Shown here one piece after another: positions 1 to 8,369 of a stretch of DNA of 64,000 nt; within the stretch, counting starts at the first letter, position 1, and each line of letters begins with the position of its first letter. The DNA comes from Gammaproteobacteria bacterium (lineage in GTDB: Bacteria; Pseudomonadota; Gammaproteobacteria; Granulosicoccales; Granulosicoccaceae), in NCBI GenBank assembly GCA_002746645.1, contig PDPU01000031.1, positions 61,173 through 125,172 of the forward strand, in the 5' to 3' direction. Below the pieces are notes generated by a model. The model did no database searches. It saw only the letters and a program-made list of their open reading frames with translations, and had not been told where the DNA came from. Made by a program: the position numbers and the translations under genes.

Positions 1-724
1 CTCGCTCGGCTTCGGGCAACTGCGCCCAGCGCGTGTCCAGCGCGAGCAGGCGCCCTTCGGTCTGCGGCGACCACACCGAGTCGGCCAGTTGTTCGATCTG
101 TTCAAGGGTACCGACCAGTGCGTGCTCGCGCTGCCGCTCGCGTCGTTCAGCCTCGGCTGCAGCATCGAGCCGTTCCTGCAACTGTCTCGCCACGACCTTG
201 TCGCGCTGACGAATCTCTGACACGAGTTCCCTGAGGAGTTCGGGATTCTTGATTCGAGCCGCAGCGCGCTCGCGATCCTCGTGGATGCGGGATTCAACGA
301 CCACCTGTGCAAGCTCGCGTTCATCGGCGATCGTGTCGATTGCCATGTGGCGCTGTTCGCCATTGGTGCCATTCATGGCGGTGTAGAACGCCAGCGCCTC
401 ACCCTGCGACGTGAGCAGTGCGCGCAGGGCAATCGCACTGACCTGCCCGAGACCGATGAGCTGGCGCAACCGGTCGATGGCAGCATCCGAGAGGATGCGC
501 GCCTCTTCGTTGCCACGCGCGTCGGCCAGTTCACGCAAGGGCAGCAACTCATCGAGTTGCTCGATGGCAGCCTTGCGCACGTCGAGCGATTCATCGTCGA
601 ATGCCAGTTGCTGCACGATGCCGCGTTCGGTCTCATCCGGGTTGACAAGCAAGCGCAACCATTCGGCCCGGACTTCCGGATCGCGGTGCTGATGCCGGGG
701 TGTCGACTTGAGGAAATTCTTCAC
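1..724 (-). CDS. DUF349-family protein, N-terminal part (runs off the window)
   Basis: This minus-strand frame is open from about 778 to the window edge, so only the N-terminal 240 or so residues are present. They begin KNFLKSTPRHQHRDPEVRAE, typical of DUF349 proteins, which open with HEAT-like helices. Further in there is a charged coiled-coil stretch (RQRDKVVARQLQERLDAAAE) and a tryptophan-containing helix (RLLALDTRWAQLPEAE) typical of DUF349 repeats. The family is probably cytosolic and its role is not established. I chose the GTG at 724 because the homologous part starts there and a TATAAT box covers the upstream ATG at 778; that ATG remains possible. Neither start has a clear Shine-Dalgarno. 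The gene is divergent from moxR. Confidence 0.75.
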   Translation of the reverse strand, partial: MKNFLKSTPRHQHRDPEVRAEWLRLLVNPDETERGIVQQLAFDDESLDVRKAAIEQLDELLPLRELADARGNEEARILSDAAIDRLRQLIGLGQVSAIALRALLTSQGEALAFYTAMNGTNGEQRHMAIDTIADERELAQVVVESRIHEDRERAAARIKNPELLRELVSEIRQRDKVVARQLQERLDAAAEAERRERQREHALVGTLEQIEQLADSVWSPQTEGRLLALDTRWAQLPEAER

Positions 725-776
725 GTGAGCGGGAGTGACGGATGCGGCCTGCAAGCCGTGGATGAGCAGTAACCAC

Positions 777-782
777 ATTATA
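777..782 (-). promoter_or_regulatory. candidate -10 box for the DUF349 gene
   Basis: A perfect TATAAT lies on the minus strand about 50 bp upstream of the GTG chosen for the DUF349 gene. No good -35 hexamer is present at 16-18 bp spacing (CGCAGA at 17), so a real promoter here would depend on an activator or other contacts. Confidence 0.3.
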
Positions 783-966
783 CCCGCAGGGCATTCGGGT
801 CTGCGCCCGGTCAAAAGGTACAGGACGGAAGGCAGGGGCCGTCAAGCGGATGGCAGATTACGGGTTCCCGGTCTCAGTTCGGACAACCGTTCGGACACAA
901 CCGGCAGCCACGGACACCGAATTGTCCAGGGATGGGCGTGATCGGCCGCTATCAGGAGAATCGGTC

Positions 967-990
967 ATGCCACCTCCTGCACCCACATGA
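967..990 (+). CDS. 7-codon leader ORF (MPPPAPT) coupled to moxR
   Basis: An ATG at 967 follows AGGAG (954-958) at an ideal 8-nt spacing and opens a seven-codon frame, MPPPAPT, whose TGA overlaps the moxR start as ATGA. moxR itself has no Shine-Dalgarno and no alternative start: its frame has a stop at 939 and no ATG, GTG or TTG before 987. The simplest inference is that ribosomes load at the leader and reinitiate at moxR. The PPP run is a known EF-P-dependent slow motif, so it might tune the coupling. This is inferred from sequence only. Confidence 0.4.
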   Translation: MPPPAPT

Positions 991-1979
991 AAAGCTCCGC
1001 TGCCGCACAACCGCCCCCCGTGGGTTCCGCACCCGAACAGACCAGCGGCAGCAGAGCAGCGCTTGCCCGCAATGCCCGCGAAGCTGCCACCGAAATCAGC
1101 GCGCTCACGCGCTTCCTCGACGGTGTGCTGCTCGGCAAGGAGCGGCAGGTTCGCCTGGCCATTGCCTGCCTCATCGCCCGCGGTCATCTGCTGCTCGAAG
1201 ACGTGCCCGGGGTCGGCAAGACGACGCTGGCGCAGGCACTCGCGACCGGCCTCGGGCTGCCCTGGAACCGCGTGCAGTTCACCAGCGATCTGCTGCCGGC
1301 CGATGTGGTGGGCGTGTCGATCTGGAATGCCCGAAACCACGCCTTCGAATTCCGGCAGGGTGCCGTGTTCACCTCCGTGTTGCTGGCGGACGAGATCAAC
1401 CGCGCACCACCGCGCGCGCAGAGTGCACTGCTGGAGGCAATGGAAGAGCGTCAGGTCAGCATCGACGGCGACACTCACAAGCTCGACGCTGACTTCTTCG
1501 TCATCGCCACGCAGAACCCCGTCGACCAGCTCGGTGCCTTTCCGCTGCCCGAATCGCAGCTTGATCGCTTCCTGCTCGGATTGTCACTCGGCTACCCCGA
1601 TGCGCGTACCGAACGCCAGTTGCTCGCCGAAGGTGACAAGCGCGAATCACTCGCCGCCCAGGCGCCACTGGTGGCACCCGGGGCACTCGCCAACTGGTCG
1701 CGGCTTGCCGCAGCCGTGCATGTCGCCGACACCCTGCTCGACTACATTCAGGCGCTGCTGGCCGCAAGCCGCCGCGAGCATGCCGGGCTCAGTCCACGCG
1801 CCGGTCTGTCGCTGGTACGCCTCGCCCGTGCATGGGCGCTGATCGAAGGGCGCGAGCACATGCAACCCGACGACATCAAGGCCGTGTTCGCGGCACTTGC
1901 CGGACACCGCCTCACCGGGCACGTCCGGAGCGGTGAAGCGGCAGCCGAAGCCATCCTGCAAGCCGTACCCATGCCCTGA
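987..1979 (+). CDS. moxR: MoxR-family AAA+ ATPase
   Basis: A 330-residue MoxR-type AAA+ ATPase, a chaperone-like class that acts on partner proteins, often VWA or DUF58 proteins, at the cytoplasmic face of the membrane. Walker A is GVGKTT at 75-80, Walker B LLADEIN at 132-138 and sensor 1 ATQNP at 174-178; the small lid domain follows. Length is normal. It heads a tight cluster with a DUF58 protein (8 bp gap) and a TgpA-like transglutaminase, a widespread moxR-DUF58-DUF3488 module. The only available start is the ATG at 987, which lacks a Shine-Dalgarno and overlaps a short leader ORF. The substrate is not known. Confidence 0.93.
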   Translation: MKSSAAAQPPPVGSAPEQTSGSRAALARNAREAATEISALTRFLDGVLLGKERQVRLAIACLIARGHLLLEDVPGVGKTTLAQALATGLGLPWNRVQFTSDLLPADVVGVSIWNARNHAFEFRQGAVFTSVLLADEINRAPPRAQSALLEAMEERQVSIDGDTHKLDADFFVIATQNPVDQLGAFPLPESQLDRFLLGLSLGYPDARTERQLLAEGDKRESLAAQAPLVAPGALANWSRLAAAVHVADTLLDYIQALLAASRREHAGLSPRAGLSLVRLARAWALIEGREHMQPDDIKAVFAALAGHRLTGHVRSGEAAAEAILQAVPMP

Positions 1980-1987
1980 AGGCAGAC

Positions 1988-3052
1988 ATGGCTCACCCCA
2001 TTTCCCGCTTTCGTCAGCGCCTGTTCCGGCACCGCCCGGACGATACCCTGCCAGCCGTCGTCACGCATCAGCGGATCTACATCCTGCCAAGCGGTCGCGG
2101 CTTCACCTTCCTGCTGGCGCTGCTGCTGATGCTGGTCGCGGCCATCAACTACTCGCTGAGCCTCGGCTACGCACTGTGCTTCCTGCTCATGGGACTGCAC
2201 GCCGCTGCCCTGATCGCCACCTACCGGAACCTCGCGGGACTCTGCATCGAATCGATCCGCAGCGGCAATGTGCACGTCGGCGAGCTGCTTGTCTACGACA
2301 TCGCGCTGTCGAGCGGTGACGGCACGCCACGCCACGGCATCGAACTCCGGGATCGCGGCGGCCACGGCGTCGCGCTCGACGTGTTGCCCGCGCAGGGAGA
2401 GAACCGCGCGACGATCGAGATACCGGCAGAATCACGCGGCCCGCACGCACTCGGGCGTCTGACGCTCGCCAGCGACTGGCCGCTCGGGCTCTGGCGCGCC
2501 TGGAGCTACCTGCACACCCCTGCCGAAAGTCTCGTGTACCCGAAACCGGAACCGAATCCACCACCCGTACCGGTGCGGGAGCGCGATGGCGGAGGCGCGG
2601 ACATGATGCTCGTCCGTCAGGGCGAATTCGCGGGTCTTCGGGAATACCGCGATGGCGACTCGCCGAACCTCGTTGCCTGGAAGCAGGCAGCGCGCGGCCA
2701 GGGCCTCCTCGTACGACTCTTCGATGACGCCGAAGGGCGTCGTGAAGCGCAGCTCTCGCTCGCGGAGACGGGCCTCGCGGGTCTCGAGGCACAGCTTTCG
2801 CGCATTGCTGCCTGGGTACAGCAGTGCGAGCAGCAGCAACGAAACTACGCCATGAAGCTCGGCCCGTTCCAGCTGGACTGCAACCATGGCCCCGAACAGC
2901 GACACCGGGCATTCGCGGCGCTGGCGCTGCATGGCGTCGAGCGTCATTCACGGTACGAACGCAATCAGGCGGTTCCTCGTCCCGCCGGCCGCGGGACAGA
3001 TGACGGTGCCGTGTTCGACACGGCGTCGCCTGCCGAGACGAAGGTCAGCTGA
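1988..3052 (+). CDS. DUF58 domain protein with two N-terminal membrane segments
   Basis: A 354-residue protein with two hydrophobic segments near residues 38-80 (GFTFLLALLLMLVAA, then LGYALCFLLMGLHAAALIA) and a soluble DUF58 domain. The family signature is the stretch GEFAGLREYRDGDSPNLVAW about 220 residues in, a VWA-related fold. DUF58 proteins are the standard partners of MoxR ATPases. Start ATG 1988 has a purine-rich GAAGGCAG just upstream. The stop overlaps the next start as TGATG, which suggests translational coupling. Biochemical function is unknown for the family. Confidence 0.88.
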   Translation: MAHPISRFRQRLFRHRPDDTLPAVVTHQRIYILPSGRGFTFLLALLLMLVAAINYSLSLGYALCFLLMGLHAAALIATYRNLAGLCIESIRSGNVHVGELLVYDIALSSGDGTPRHGIELRDRGGHGVALDVLPAQGENRATIEIPAESRGPHALGRLTLASDWPLGLWRAWSYLHTPAESLVYPKPEPNPPPVPVRERDGGGADMMLVRQGEFAGLREYRDGDSPNLVAWKQAARGQGLLVRLFDDAEGRREAQLSLAETGLAGLEAQLSRIAAWVQQCEQQQRNYAMKLGPFQLDCNHGPEQRHRAFAALALHGVERHSRYERNQAVPRPAGRGTDDGAVFDTASPAETKVS

Positions 3053-5106
3053 TGCGTATCTCGGCCGCACGACGCCTGCTCGGCCAGCGCCCTGCCGACC
3101 CGAAGGTGCGTCACCCTGCCGTCGTACGTGCCATGGCGATGCTCATGGTGCTCGTGATGCTGCCCCATCTGCTGCACCTGCCCATCTGGGTATCGACTCT
3201 CGGTTTCGTGCTGTCTGGACTGCGTGTTCTCGCCAGCGAGTATCCGACACTCCGCTGGCCGCAGCGACTGCTGCACCCGCTGCTGATCACACTCCTCGCG
3301 GCACTTGCGGGCGTGATGCTGCGAGTCGACTACGGCTACTTTCTCGGGCGCGATCCTTCGGTGGCCTTTCTGTTCATTCTCGTTGCGGCGAAGTTCGCCG
3401 AGATGCGCAACCGCAGTGACGTAACGATTCTCCTCTGTCTGTCGATGTTCCTGCTGATCACGCAGTATTTCCATACGCAGTCGATCCTGAGTGCACTGAC
3501 GACACTGCCCGCCGTGCTCGCACTCGGCAACGCGCTCGGCGTGGCGCGCGCGCCCGACACGGTGACACCGCTGCAACCACGGCTTGCACTGGTCGGCACA
3601 CTGCTGCTGCAGGGGCTGCCACTCGCGGCACTGCTGTTCGTGGTGTTTCCGCGCCTGCCCGGGCCGATGTGGTCACTGCCCGAAGATGCCATGGCGACGA
3701 GCGGGCTCTCGGACCGCATGAATCCGGGCAGCATCGGTGAACTGAGCCGTTCGGATGCCGTCGCCTTCCGGGTCGAATTCGACGGCCCGATTCCCGCGCC
3801 GGCACAGCGCTACTGGCGGGGCCCGGTCATGCACGAGTTCGACGGCCGCGGCTGGCACGCTGACGGCACGGCCGTGCCGGTACGCCTCAGGGGCGGCACC
3901 GAAAACGCCCTGAACTACACCGTGATGCTGCAGCCGCATCGCCGGAAGTGGCTGTTCGCGCTCGATCAGGCCGTCTCGCCACCGCGTTCATCGGATCAAC
4001 CGGGCATTGCTGCACGCACGCTCGGACAACTCATGAGCAACGGACAGATTCTTTCCGAGGAGCGGGTCTCGCAGGTACTTCGCTACCGACAGCAATCCGT
4101 GCCGGGGGCGAGTTTCGACATCGGCCAGGCCCCGGCGGCGAACACCCTGGCGCTGCCCGGCAGGAACCCGCGTGCCGCTGCCCTTGCCCATGATCTTCGC
4201 GCAGGTTCGGGCAGCGATCAGGAATTCATTGCCCGGGTTCTGGCCCATTTCAATACCGAACCCTTTCACTACACCCTGCGTCCGCAGCTTCTCGGCGACC
4301 GGCCCGTCGACGAATTCCTGTTCGACACCCGTGAAGGCTTCTGTGAACACTACGCCTCGGCCTTCACGGTACTGCTGCGCGCTGCAGGCATTCCGGCGCG
4401 TGTGGTCACGGGCTACCAGGGCGGCGAGATGAACGGCGACTACATGATCGTGCGCCAGTCGGACGCGCACGCCTGGAGCGAAGCCTGGCTTGACGGGCGC
4501 TGGCGGCGCTTCGACCCGACCGCCGCGGTGTCGCCCGAACGCGTCGAGCAAGGGATCTCGGGCGCCCTGCCCGACGAAAACGCCCTGCCACGCATTGCCC
4601 GCGCCGACACGAGCGACTGGCTGCGTCAGTGGCAGCTGCGTGTCGATGCCGTCAATCACGCCTGGCAACGCTGGGTGGTCGACTTCGACAACGATACCCA
4701 GAGCGAGATCCGCTCGAAGCTCGGCATCCCCGCCCCGGAACTCTGGCAGATCACCGTCGGCATTCTCGGTGTTGCCGCCATCTGGGTGTTGCTGCTGCTC
4801 CGTTCACCCTTCGACAAGCAGACGCACCCATCGCGCGAGGAACGCGCCTGGCGGCAAGTCGTCAACTGGCTGCATGAACAGGGCATCGAACGCCAACCTC
4901 AGGAGACTCCGCAGGAACTGCTGACGCGCGCAGCGGGCAGATTGCCGGCGCAGAAAGCACTGCTCGGATCACTCGCCGAACTCTTCGACGCACTGCGGTT
5001 CCAGGCGCTCGACGATGACACACGTGCCACCCGCTGGGCGCAATGGCAACGACTGAAACGCGAACTGCCGCGGTCACGGTGTAGACTTCGCCGATGCAGC
5101 ACCTGA
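3052..5106 (+). CDS. tgpA: TgpA-like membrane transglutaminase (DUF3488 / transglutaminase / DUF4129)
   Basis: A 684-residue membrane protein. The N-terminal 200 residues hold several transmembrane helices (DUF3488). A periplasmic transglutaminase-like core follows, with an intact triad: Cys431 in GFCEHYASAF, His473 in SDAHAWSEAW and Asp488 in RRFDPTAAV. A further helix (WQITVGILGVAAIWVLLLL) and a short cytosolic DUF4129-like tail close it. The Pseudomonas aeruginosa homologue TgpA is a periplasmic transglutaminase important for viability. It overlaps the DUF58 gene by one base and the following gene by 13 bp, so moxR, DUF58, tgpA and the next gene are probably one transcript. Confidence 0.9.
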   Translation: MRISAARRLLGQRPADPKVRHPAVVRAMAMLMVLVMLPHLLHLPIWVSTLGFVLSGLRVLASEYPTLRWPQRLLHPLLITLLAALAGVMLRVDYGYFLGRDPSVAFLFILVAAKFAEMRNRSDVTILLCLSMFLLITQYFHTQSILSALTTLPAVLALGNALGVARAPDTVTPLQPRLALVGTLLLQGLPLAALLFVVFPRLPGPMWSLPEDAMATSGLSDRMNPGSIGELSRSDAVAFRVEFDGPIPAPAQRYWRGPVMHEFDGRGWHADGTAVPVRLRGGTENALNYTVMLQPHRRKWLFALDQAVSPPRSSDQPGIAARTLGQLMSNGQILSEERVSQVLRYRQQSVPGASFDIGQAPAANTLALPGRNPRAAALAHDLRAGSGSDQEFIARVLAHFNTEPFHYTLRPQLLGDRPVDEFLFDTREGFCEHYASAFTVLLRAAGIPARVVTGYQGGEMNGDYMIVRQSDAHAWSEAWLDGRWRRFDPTAAVSPERVEQGISGALPDENALPRIARADTSDWLRQWQLRVDAVNHAWQRWVVDFDNDTQSEIRSKLGIPAPELWQITVGILGVAAIWVLLLLRSPFDKQTHPSREERAWRQVVNWLHEQGIERQPQETPQELLTRAAGRLPAQKALLGSLAELFDALRFQALDDDTRATRWAQWQRLKRELPRSRCRLRRCST

Positions 5107-6473
5107 GCGAGCACAGCAACAGCGCGGGAAACGACGACGCCGGCACGGAGAATCCGGACAGCACTTCCGAACCTGAATCATCCGACAAGCCAGTTCACGC
5201 ACCGGCTCACGGTTCGGCGGCGGAGCGAGCCGTCATCGATGTCGGCGTGATCATCGCCGGACCCTTCGATCCACGCATGCTGCGTCTCGCACGCCTTGGT
5301 CAGGCGCGTCTTGCCGAAACCCTCGAAGCCTGGTTTCCACGTTTCGCATGGCGCTTCGAACTGCTGCTCCGGCGCGATATCGACCCACGCCACCTCACCG
5401 AATCGAGTCAGCTTCTGACCCTCGCCGCCGAAGAGCGCGAGGCCAGACACTGGGATGCCGTGGTCATGCTGGTGGAGCAGGATCTCGTACCGCACTATCG
5501 CAGCTATGCGCTTGCCGCCCTCTCCCGCCCGCTGGATGCCGCGCTCGTCTCCACCGCGCGTCTCGCGGGAGAAGGCATCGTCGACCATGGCATCGGCCAC
5601 AATGCCATGGACAATACCGATACCACGACGTTCGGCAGTTGCGACACGGCAACAGCCGAGACCACGATCATCGACCGCATCGCCACGCTCGAACTGCACG
5701 CCATTGCCCACCTCGGTGGCCTTGCCGGTGCGCGCGAACGCCATCGCCTGCTGTTCCGCCCCGACAGTCTTGCCGACCTCGATGTCATGGAGCATCTCGA
5801 GGACGCCGAGCGAGAGGAACTCGACCGGGCTTTCGGCGAGATCGCCGACACACGCCTCGAGGAAATGCCCGCGGAAACCAGCGCCACGCGCAGCAATGTG
5901 CAGTTCGTGGCGCGCGCCGCAATGATCAACCGCAGCGAACTCATCGATGCCGTGCTGGCCGCGCGTCCCTGGGAATTTCCGCTGCGTCTGAGCCGCCTGA
6001 GTACCGCAGCGGTTTCCACGGTGGTGGTTCTGATGATGACGGCAGAAGCCTGGGACCTTGCGCTCTCGCAATACAGGACGACGCTCCTGCTGCTCGCCCT
6101 GATCACCCTGGGCACCACCACGGCCTTCGTCATCCACCGCCAGCAACTCCTGCTCGGCAGGCAGCGCGAACTGCGTGAGCAGCTTGTGGTCAGCCAGCTC
6201 TCGGCGGTACTCATCGTGCTTGCGGGTCTTGCCATCACCTGGGTGCTGATGCTGCTGCTGGTACTCGCGGGCAGCATGCTGCTCTACAGCGATGCCCTGA
6301 TCGCCGACTGGGCGGCTTCGTCACGGCTTTCGGCAGCGGATGTCGGCATCGGCCACAGCGTCACGATGGCGCTTTTCTGCGCCTCGCTCGGACTGCTGAT
6401 CGGTTCGCTCGGCGCCTCCTTCGAGGACCAGTTTCACTTTCGACATGTTATCTATGTCGACGAGGAGTTGTAG
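5094..6473 (+). CDS. multi-pass membrane protein with a soluble HxxxH-containing domain, function unknown
   Basis: 459 residues. An acidic, probably disordered head (1-45) precedes a soluble domain with HAIAHLGGL at 202-210, an HxxxH arrangement. Four hydrophobic segments follow at about 303-320, 329-347, 370-399 and 421-441. I do not recognise a named family. From memory, the junction ARPWEFPLRLSRL plus membrane helices resembles uncharacterised actinobacterial membrane proteins. Whether HxxxH binds a metal is unknown; it is not a standard HEXXH protease motif. The start overlaps the end of tgpA by 13 bp, placing it as the last gene of the moxR operon. Confidence 0.75.
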   Translation: MQHLSEHSNSAGNDDAGTENPDSTSEPESSDKPVHAPAHGSAAERAVIDVGVIIAGPFDPRMLRLARLGQARLAETLEAWFPRFAWRFELLLRRDIDPRHLTESSQLLTLAAEEREARHWDAVVMLVEQDLVPHYRSYALAALSRPLDAALVSTARLAGEGIVDHGIGHNAMDNTDTTTFGSCDTATAETTIIDRIATLELHAIAHLGGLAGARERHRLLFRPDSLADLDVMEHLEDAEREELDRAFGEIADTRLEEMPAETSATRSNVQFVARAAMINRSELIDAVLAARPWEFPLRLSRLSTAAVSTVVVLMMTAEAWDLALSQYRTTLLLLALITLGTTTAFVIHRQQLLLGRQRELREQLVVSQLSAVLIVLAGLAITWVLMLLLVLAGSMLLYSDALIADWAASSRLSAADVGIGHSVTMALFCASLGLLIGSLGASFEDQFHFRHVIYVDEEL

Positions 6474-6605
6474 GAAGCACCGTCCCTCAAGTGGGACAGT
6501 GCATGATTACCCGACGAATTCGAGTGGGGCAAGGCCTGCCTGCCGCACTTTCATGCATACCGTTCGGAGGGCAGACCTGCACACGAATCAGCAACAGGGT
6601 GCGCA

Positions 6606-7175
6606 ATGCAGGATCCGGACAATCAACAACGGCGCGATGAAGACGCGGGCAGGGTCGACGGCACCGACGAGGCCGGCAATGAAGCGCCCGCGGCAGCAGC
6701 CACGCTCGACACGGCCTTCGCCGCTTTCACCGACGGCCTCGGAGCGGGAAGGGAACTGCTGCTGGCGAGCACCGAACTCGCTGCCGCCGAAGCGCGTCAG
6801 GCCATCGGCTCGGCCATCGTTCTGGTGGCAGCCCTGCTGCTCCTGGTGGTATTTCTGCCCGGGCTCTGGGTGCTGCTGCTGGCATTGTTCACGAGTCTGC
6901 TGCGTGACGCCGGCTGGAGTCTCGGCGGCGCGCTGACCCTGCTCGTCGCCCTGCATCTCGTCGGCAGCGCCGTTCTCGTCGTGATCATCCTGTGGATGTT
7001 GCGGCGCATGCGGTTCCGCCATACCCGCGAGGGTCTGGCGGCGATGTTCTCGTCACGCGACGATGACCACGCTGGCGTTGCCAGCCACCACGAGCGCACC
7101 GACGATCCCGACAATTCGATGAACGAAACCCGCCCTGCGGGTTCCGAATCAGTGACATCAGGAGAGGCACCATGA
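6606..7175 (+). CDS. yqjE: YqjE-like / phage-holin-family small membrane protein
   Basis: 189 residues. A soluble helical lead (FAAFTDGLGAGRELLLASTE) precedes two adjacent transmembrane helices (AIVLVAALLLLVVFLPGLWV and LTLLVALHLVGSAVLVVIIL) separated by a short hinge, the YqjE / holin-superfamily III layout. An acidic, disordered C-terminal tail follows. It heads a three-gene cluster and overlaps the DUF883 gene as ATGA. In Escherichia coli the yqjD-yqjE-yqjK cluster is stationary-phase induced; similar control here is assumed, not shown. The name holin reflects topology, not proven lysis. Confidence 0.7.
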   Translation: MQDPDNQQRRDEDAGRVDGTDEAGNEAPAAAATLDTAFAAFTDGLGAGRELLLASTELAAAEARQAIGSAIVLVAALLLLVVFLPGLWVLLLALFTSLLRDAGWSLGGALTLLVALHLVGSAVLVVIILWMLRRMRFRHTREGLAAMFSSRDDDHAGVASHHERTDDPDNSMNETRPAGSESVTSGEAP

Positions 7176-7471
7176 ATACCGACAACCCCGCCCGCAACGA
7201 TACCGAGAGCACCGACGAGTCGAGTGTCGCCGCAACGGCCCGGAAGGGCGTCGACAAGGTCGAGACGATCATCCACGAGAAGATCGATGTCGGCAGCGAG
7301 AAAATTCGCGAGGCGCTGACACAGGCCGATTCGCTCGAGGGCGACATGCGCGAATCGGCCGAACAGCTGGCGAGGAGCGTCGGCGACTACATCAACCGGA
7401 ATCCCGTGCAATCGGCCGGCTTCGCCTTCGCGGCAGGCGTGCTGACGGCACTGATTCTGAGCCGTCGCTGA
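7172..7471 (+). CDS. yqjD: YqjD/ElaB-family (DUF883) membrane-anchored protein
   Basis: A 99-residue DUF883 protein. A long amphipathic helix (KVETIIHEKIDVGSEKIREA) leads to the family's C-terminal anchor, NPVQSAGFAFAAGVLTALIL, ending SRR. The E. coli relatives YqjD and ElaB sit in the inner membrane by this C-terminal helix and bind stationary-phase ribosomes. The ATGA overlap with the preceding YqjE-like gene and the 8-bp gap to the following gene support one operon. Length and architecture are as expected. Confidence 0.85.
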   Translation: MNTDNPARNDTESTDESSVAATARKGVDKVETIIHEKIDVGSEKIREALTQADSLEGDMRESAEQLARSVGDYINRNPVQSAGFAFAAGVLTALILSRR

Positions 7472-7479
7472 AGCGGCTC

Positions 7480-7878
7480 GTGAAGGCGGACAGGACCGGC
7501 ACGGCGGATGCTTCGGCCAGCACGCCCAGGCGCTCGAAGCCGCCAAGCGTCAGCCAGGCACTGGCGCGACGCGATGCCGCGCTGGCCACATTTCAGCGGA
7601 CGCGAAGGCAAGGCAGGCTTGCATTGCATCGCGCGGCAACTCGGCCACTGAACCTGCTGTTTCCCTTCGTGCTCGGCATCGCCTTCACGCGATTGCCGAA
7701 ACGCATCGTGATGCCACCCCTGCCGGGACTCTGGCCGTTCCTCCTGCATACCGGACTGGCTCTGATGAAACAGGCGAGGACACAGGAATCGCCGCAGGAA
7801 TCGCCGCAGAAACCGCCACCGGATCCATCAACGGAACCGCCGCATCAACCAGCCAAGACAACGGTGGCCAAGGTATAG
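7480..7878 (+). CDS. small basic YqjK-like protein with a proline-rich tail
   Basis: 132 residues, starting at GTG 7480, eight bases after the DUF883 stop and with only weak ribosome-binding purines. A basic helix (SVSQALARRDAALATFQRTR) is followed by a hydrophobic stretch (LNLLFPFVLGIAF) and a Pro/Glu/Gln tail (QESPQESPQKPP). Position and composition suggest an equivalent of E. coli yqjK, but similarity is too weak to assign the name. The tail is encoded by three 12-bp units (7783-7818, CAGGAATCGCCG type), so its length may vary between strains. Confidence 0.5.
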   Translation: MKADRTGTADASASTPRRSKPPSVSQALARRDAALATFQRTRRQGRLALHRAATRPLNLLFPFVLGIAFTRLPKRIVMPPLPGLWPFLLHTGLALMKQARTQESPQESPQKPPPDPSTEPPHQPAKTTVAKV

Positions 7879-8369
7879 CCGATACATGCAGTGCATGCCC
7901 TGTTTCGCAAGCCCTGTTTCACGTGCAAGAGTCGCCGTATCATGCGGTACTCGCGGCACTCTGCCACGCAGCGTCCTTGTCGGCACAGTCATCCACTTCA
8001 CCGCTCCAGGCGCACTCTTCTCGATCTCATCACGGTTTCTGCATCACGGTTTCTGCCGAGTTCAACTGTACGCATTTGTGTCTTTTTGTGTCTTTTCCGA
8101 GTTGCACGCTGCAACTGCATTGCATTTCACGAGGACATGTGGCACACAGGAATTCGGGCACAGCATCTGTCATTGGCAGCAGTTTCGGTCGGATGGCTCG
8201 TCTTGCGCCCAACGCTGACATGCCGGAAGAGCATGACGCATGCCTGCGGATTGACCGCAATCCGCAGGCAGACTGTACCGATGCGCCCGGGTGGGCGTCC
8301 GGCATCGTGCGCTGAACGACACGGAAGCTGCGCGATCACGGTGCGCACACTGTCACGTGATCTTCATCC
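7879..8369. other. 491-bp gap without a convincing gene
   Basis: Lower in GC than its surroundings and with no frame that looks coding. It holds a perfect 14-bp tandem duplication (ATCACGGTTTCTGC at 8029-8042 and 8043-8056), a 7-bp inverted repeat with a 3-nt loop (8100-8116) and the 13-bp hairpin listed separately. It probably contains the promoter of the small gene at 8370. Confidence 0.6.
8241..8270. repeat. perfect 13-bp inverted repeat with a 4-nt loop
   Basis: The arm TGCCTGCGGATTG (8241-8253) pairs perfectly with CAATCCGCAGGCA (8258-8270) around the loop ACCG. No T-run follows on either strand, so it is not a standard intrinsic terminator. It lies 100 bp upstream of a small gene and could be a cis-regulatory RNA hairpin, a protein-binding palindrome or a dispersed REP-like element. 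Confidence 0.7.

Noticed and set aside
858..1478. 206-aa minus-strand open frame overlapping moxR
   Set aside because: It lies antisense to a clear moxR gene and its composition (Gly, Arg, His rich) is that of a shadow frame in GC-rich DNA.
5178..6146. 322-aa minus-strand frame antisense to the membrane protein gene
   Set aside because: No family motif and low-complexity His/Gln/Arg content; the plus strand holds the coupled gene.
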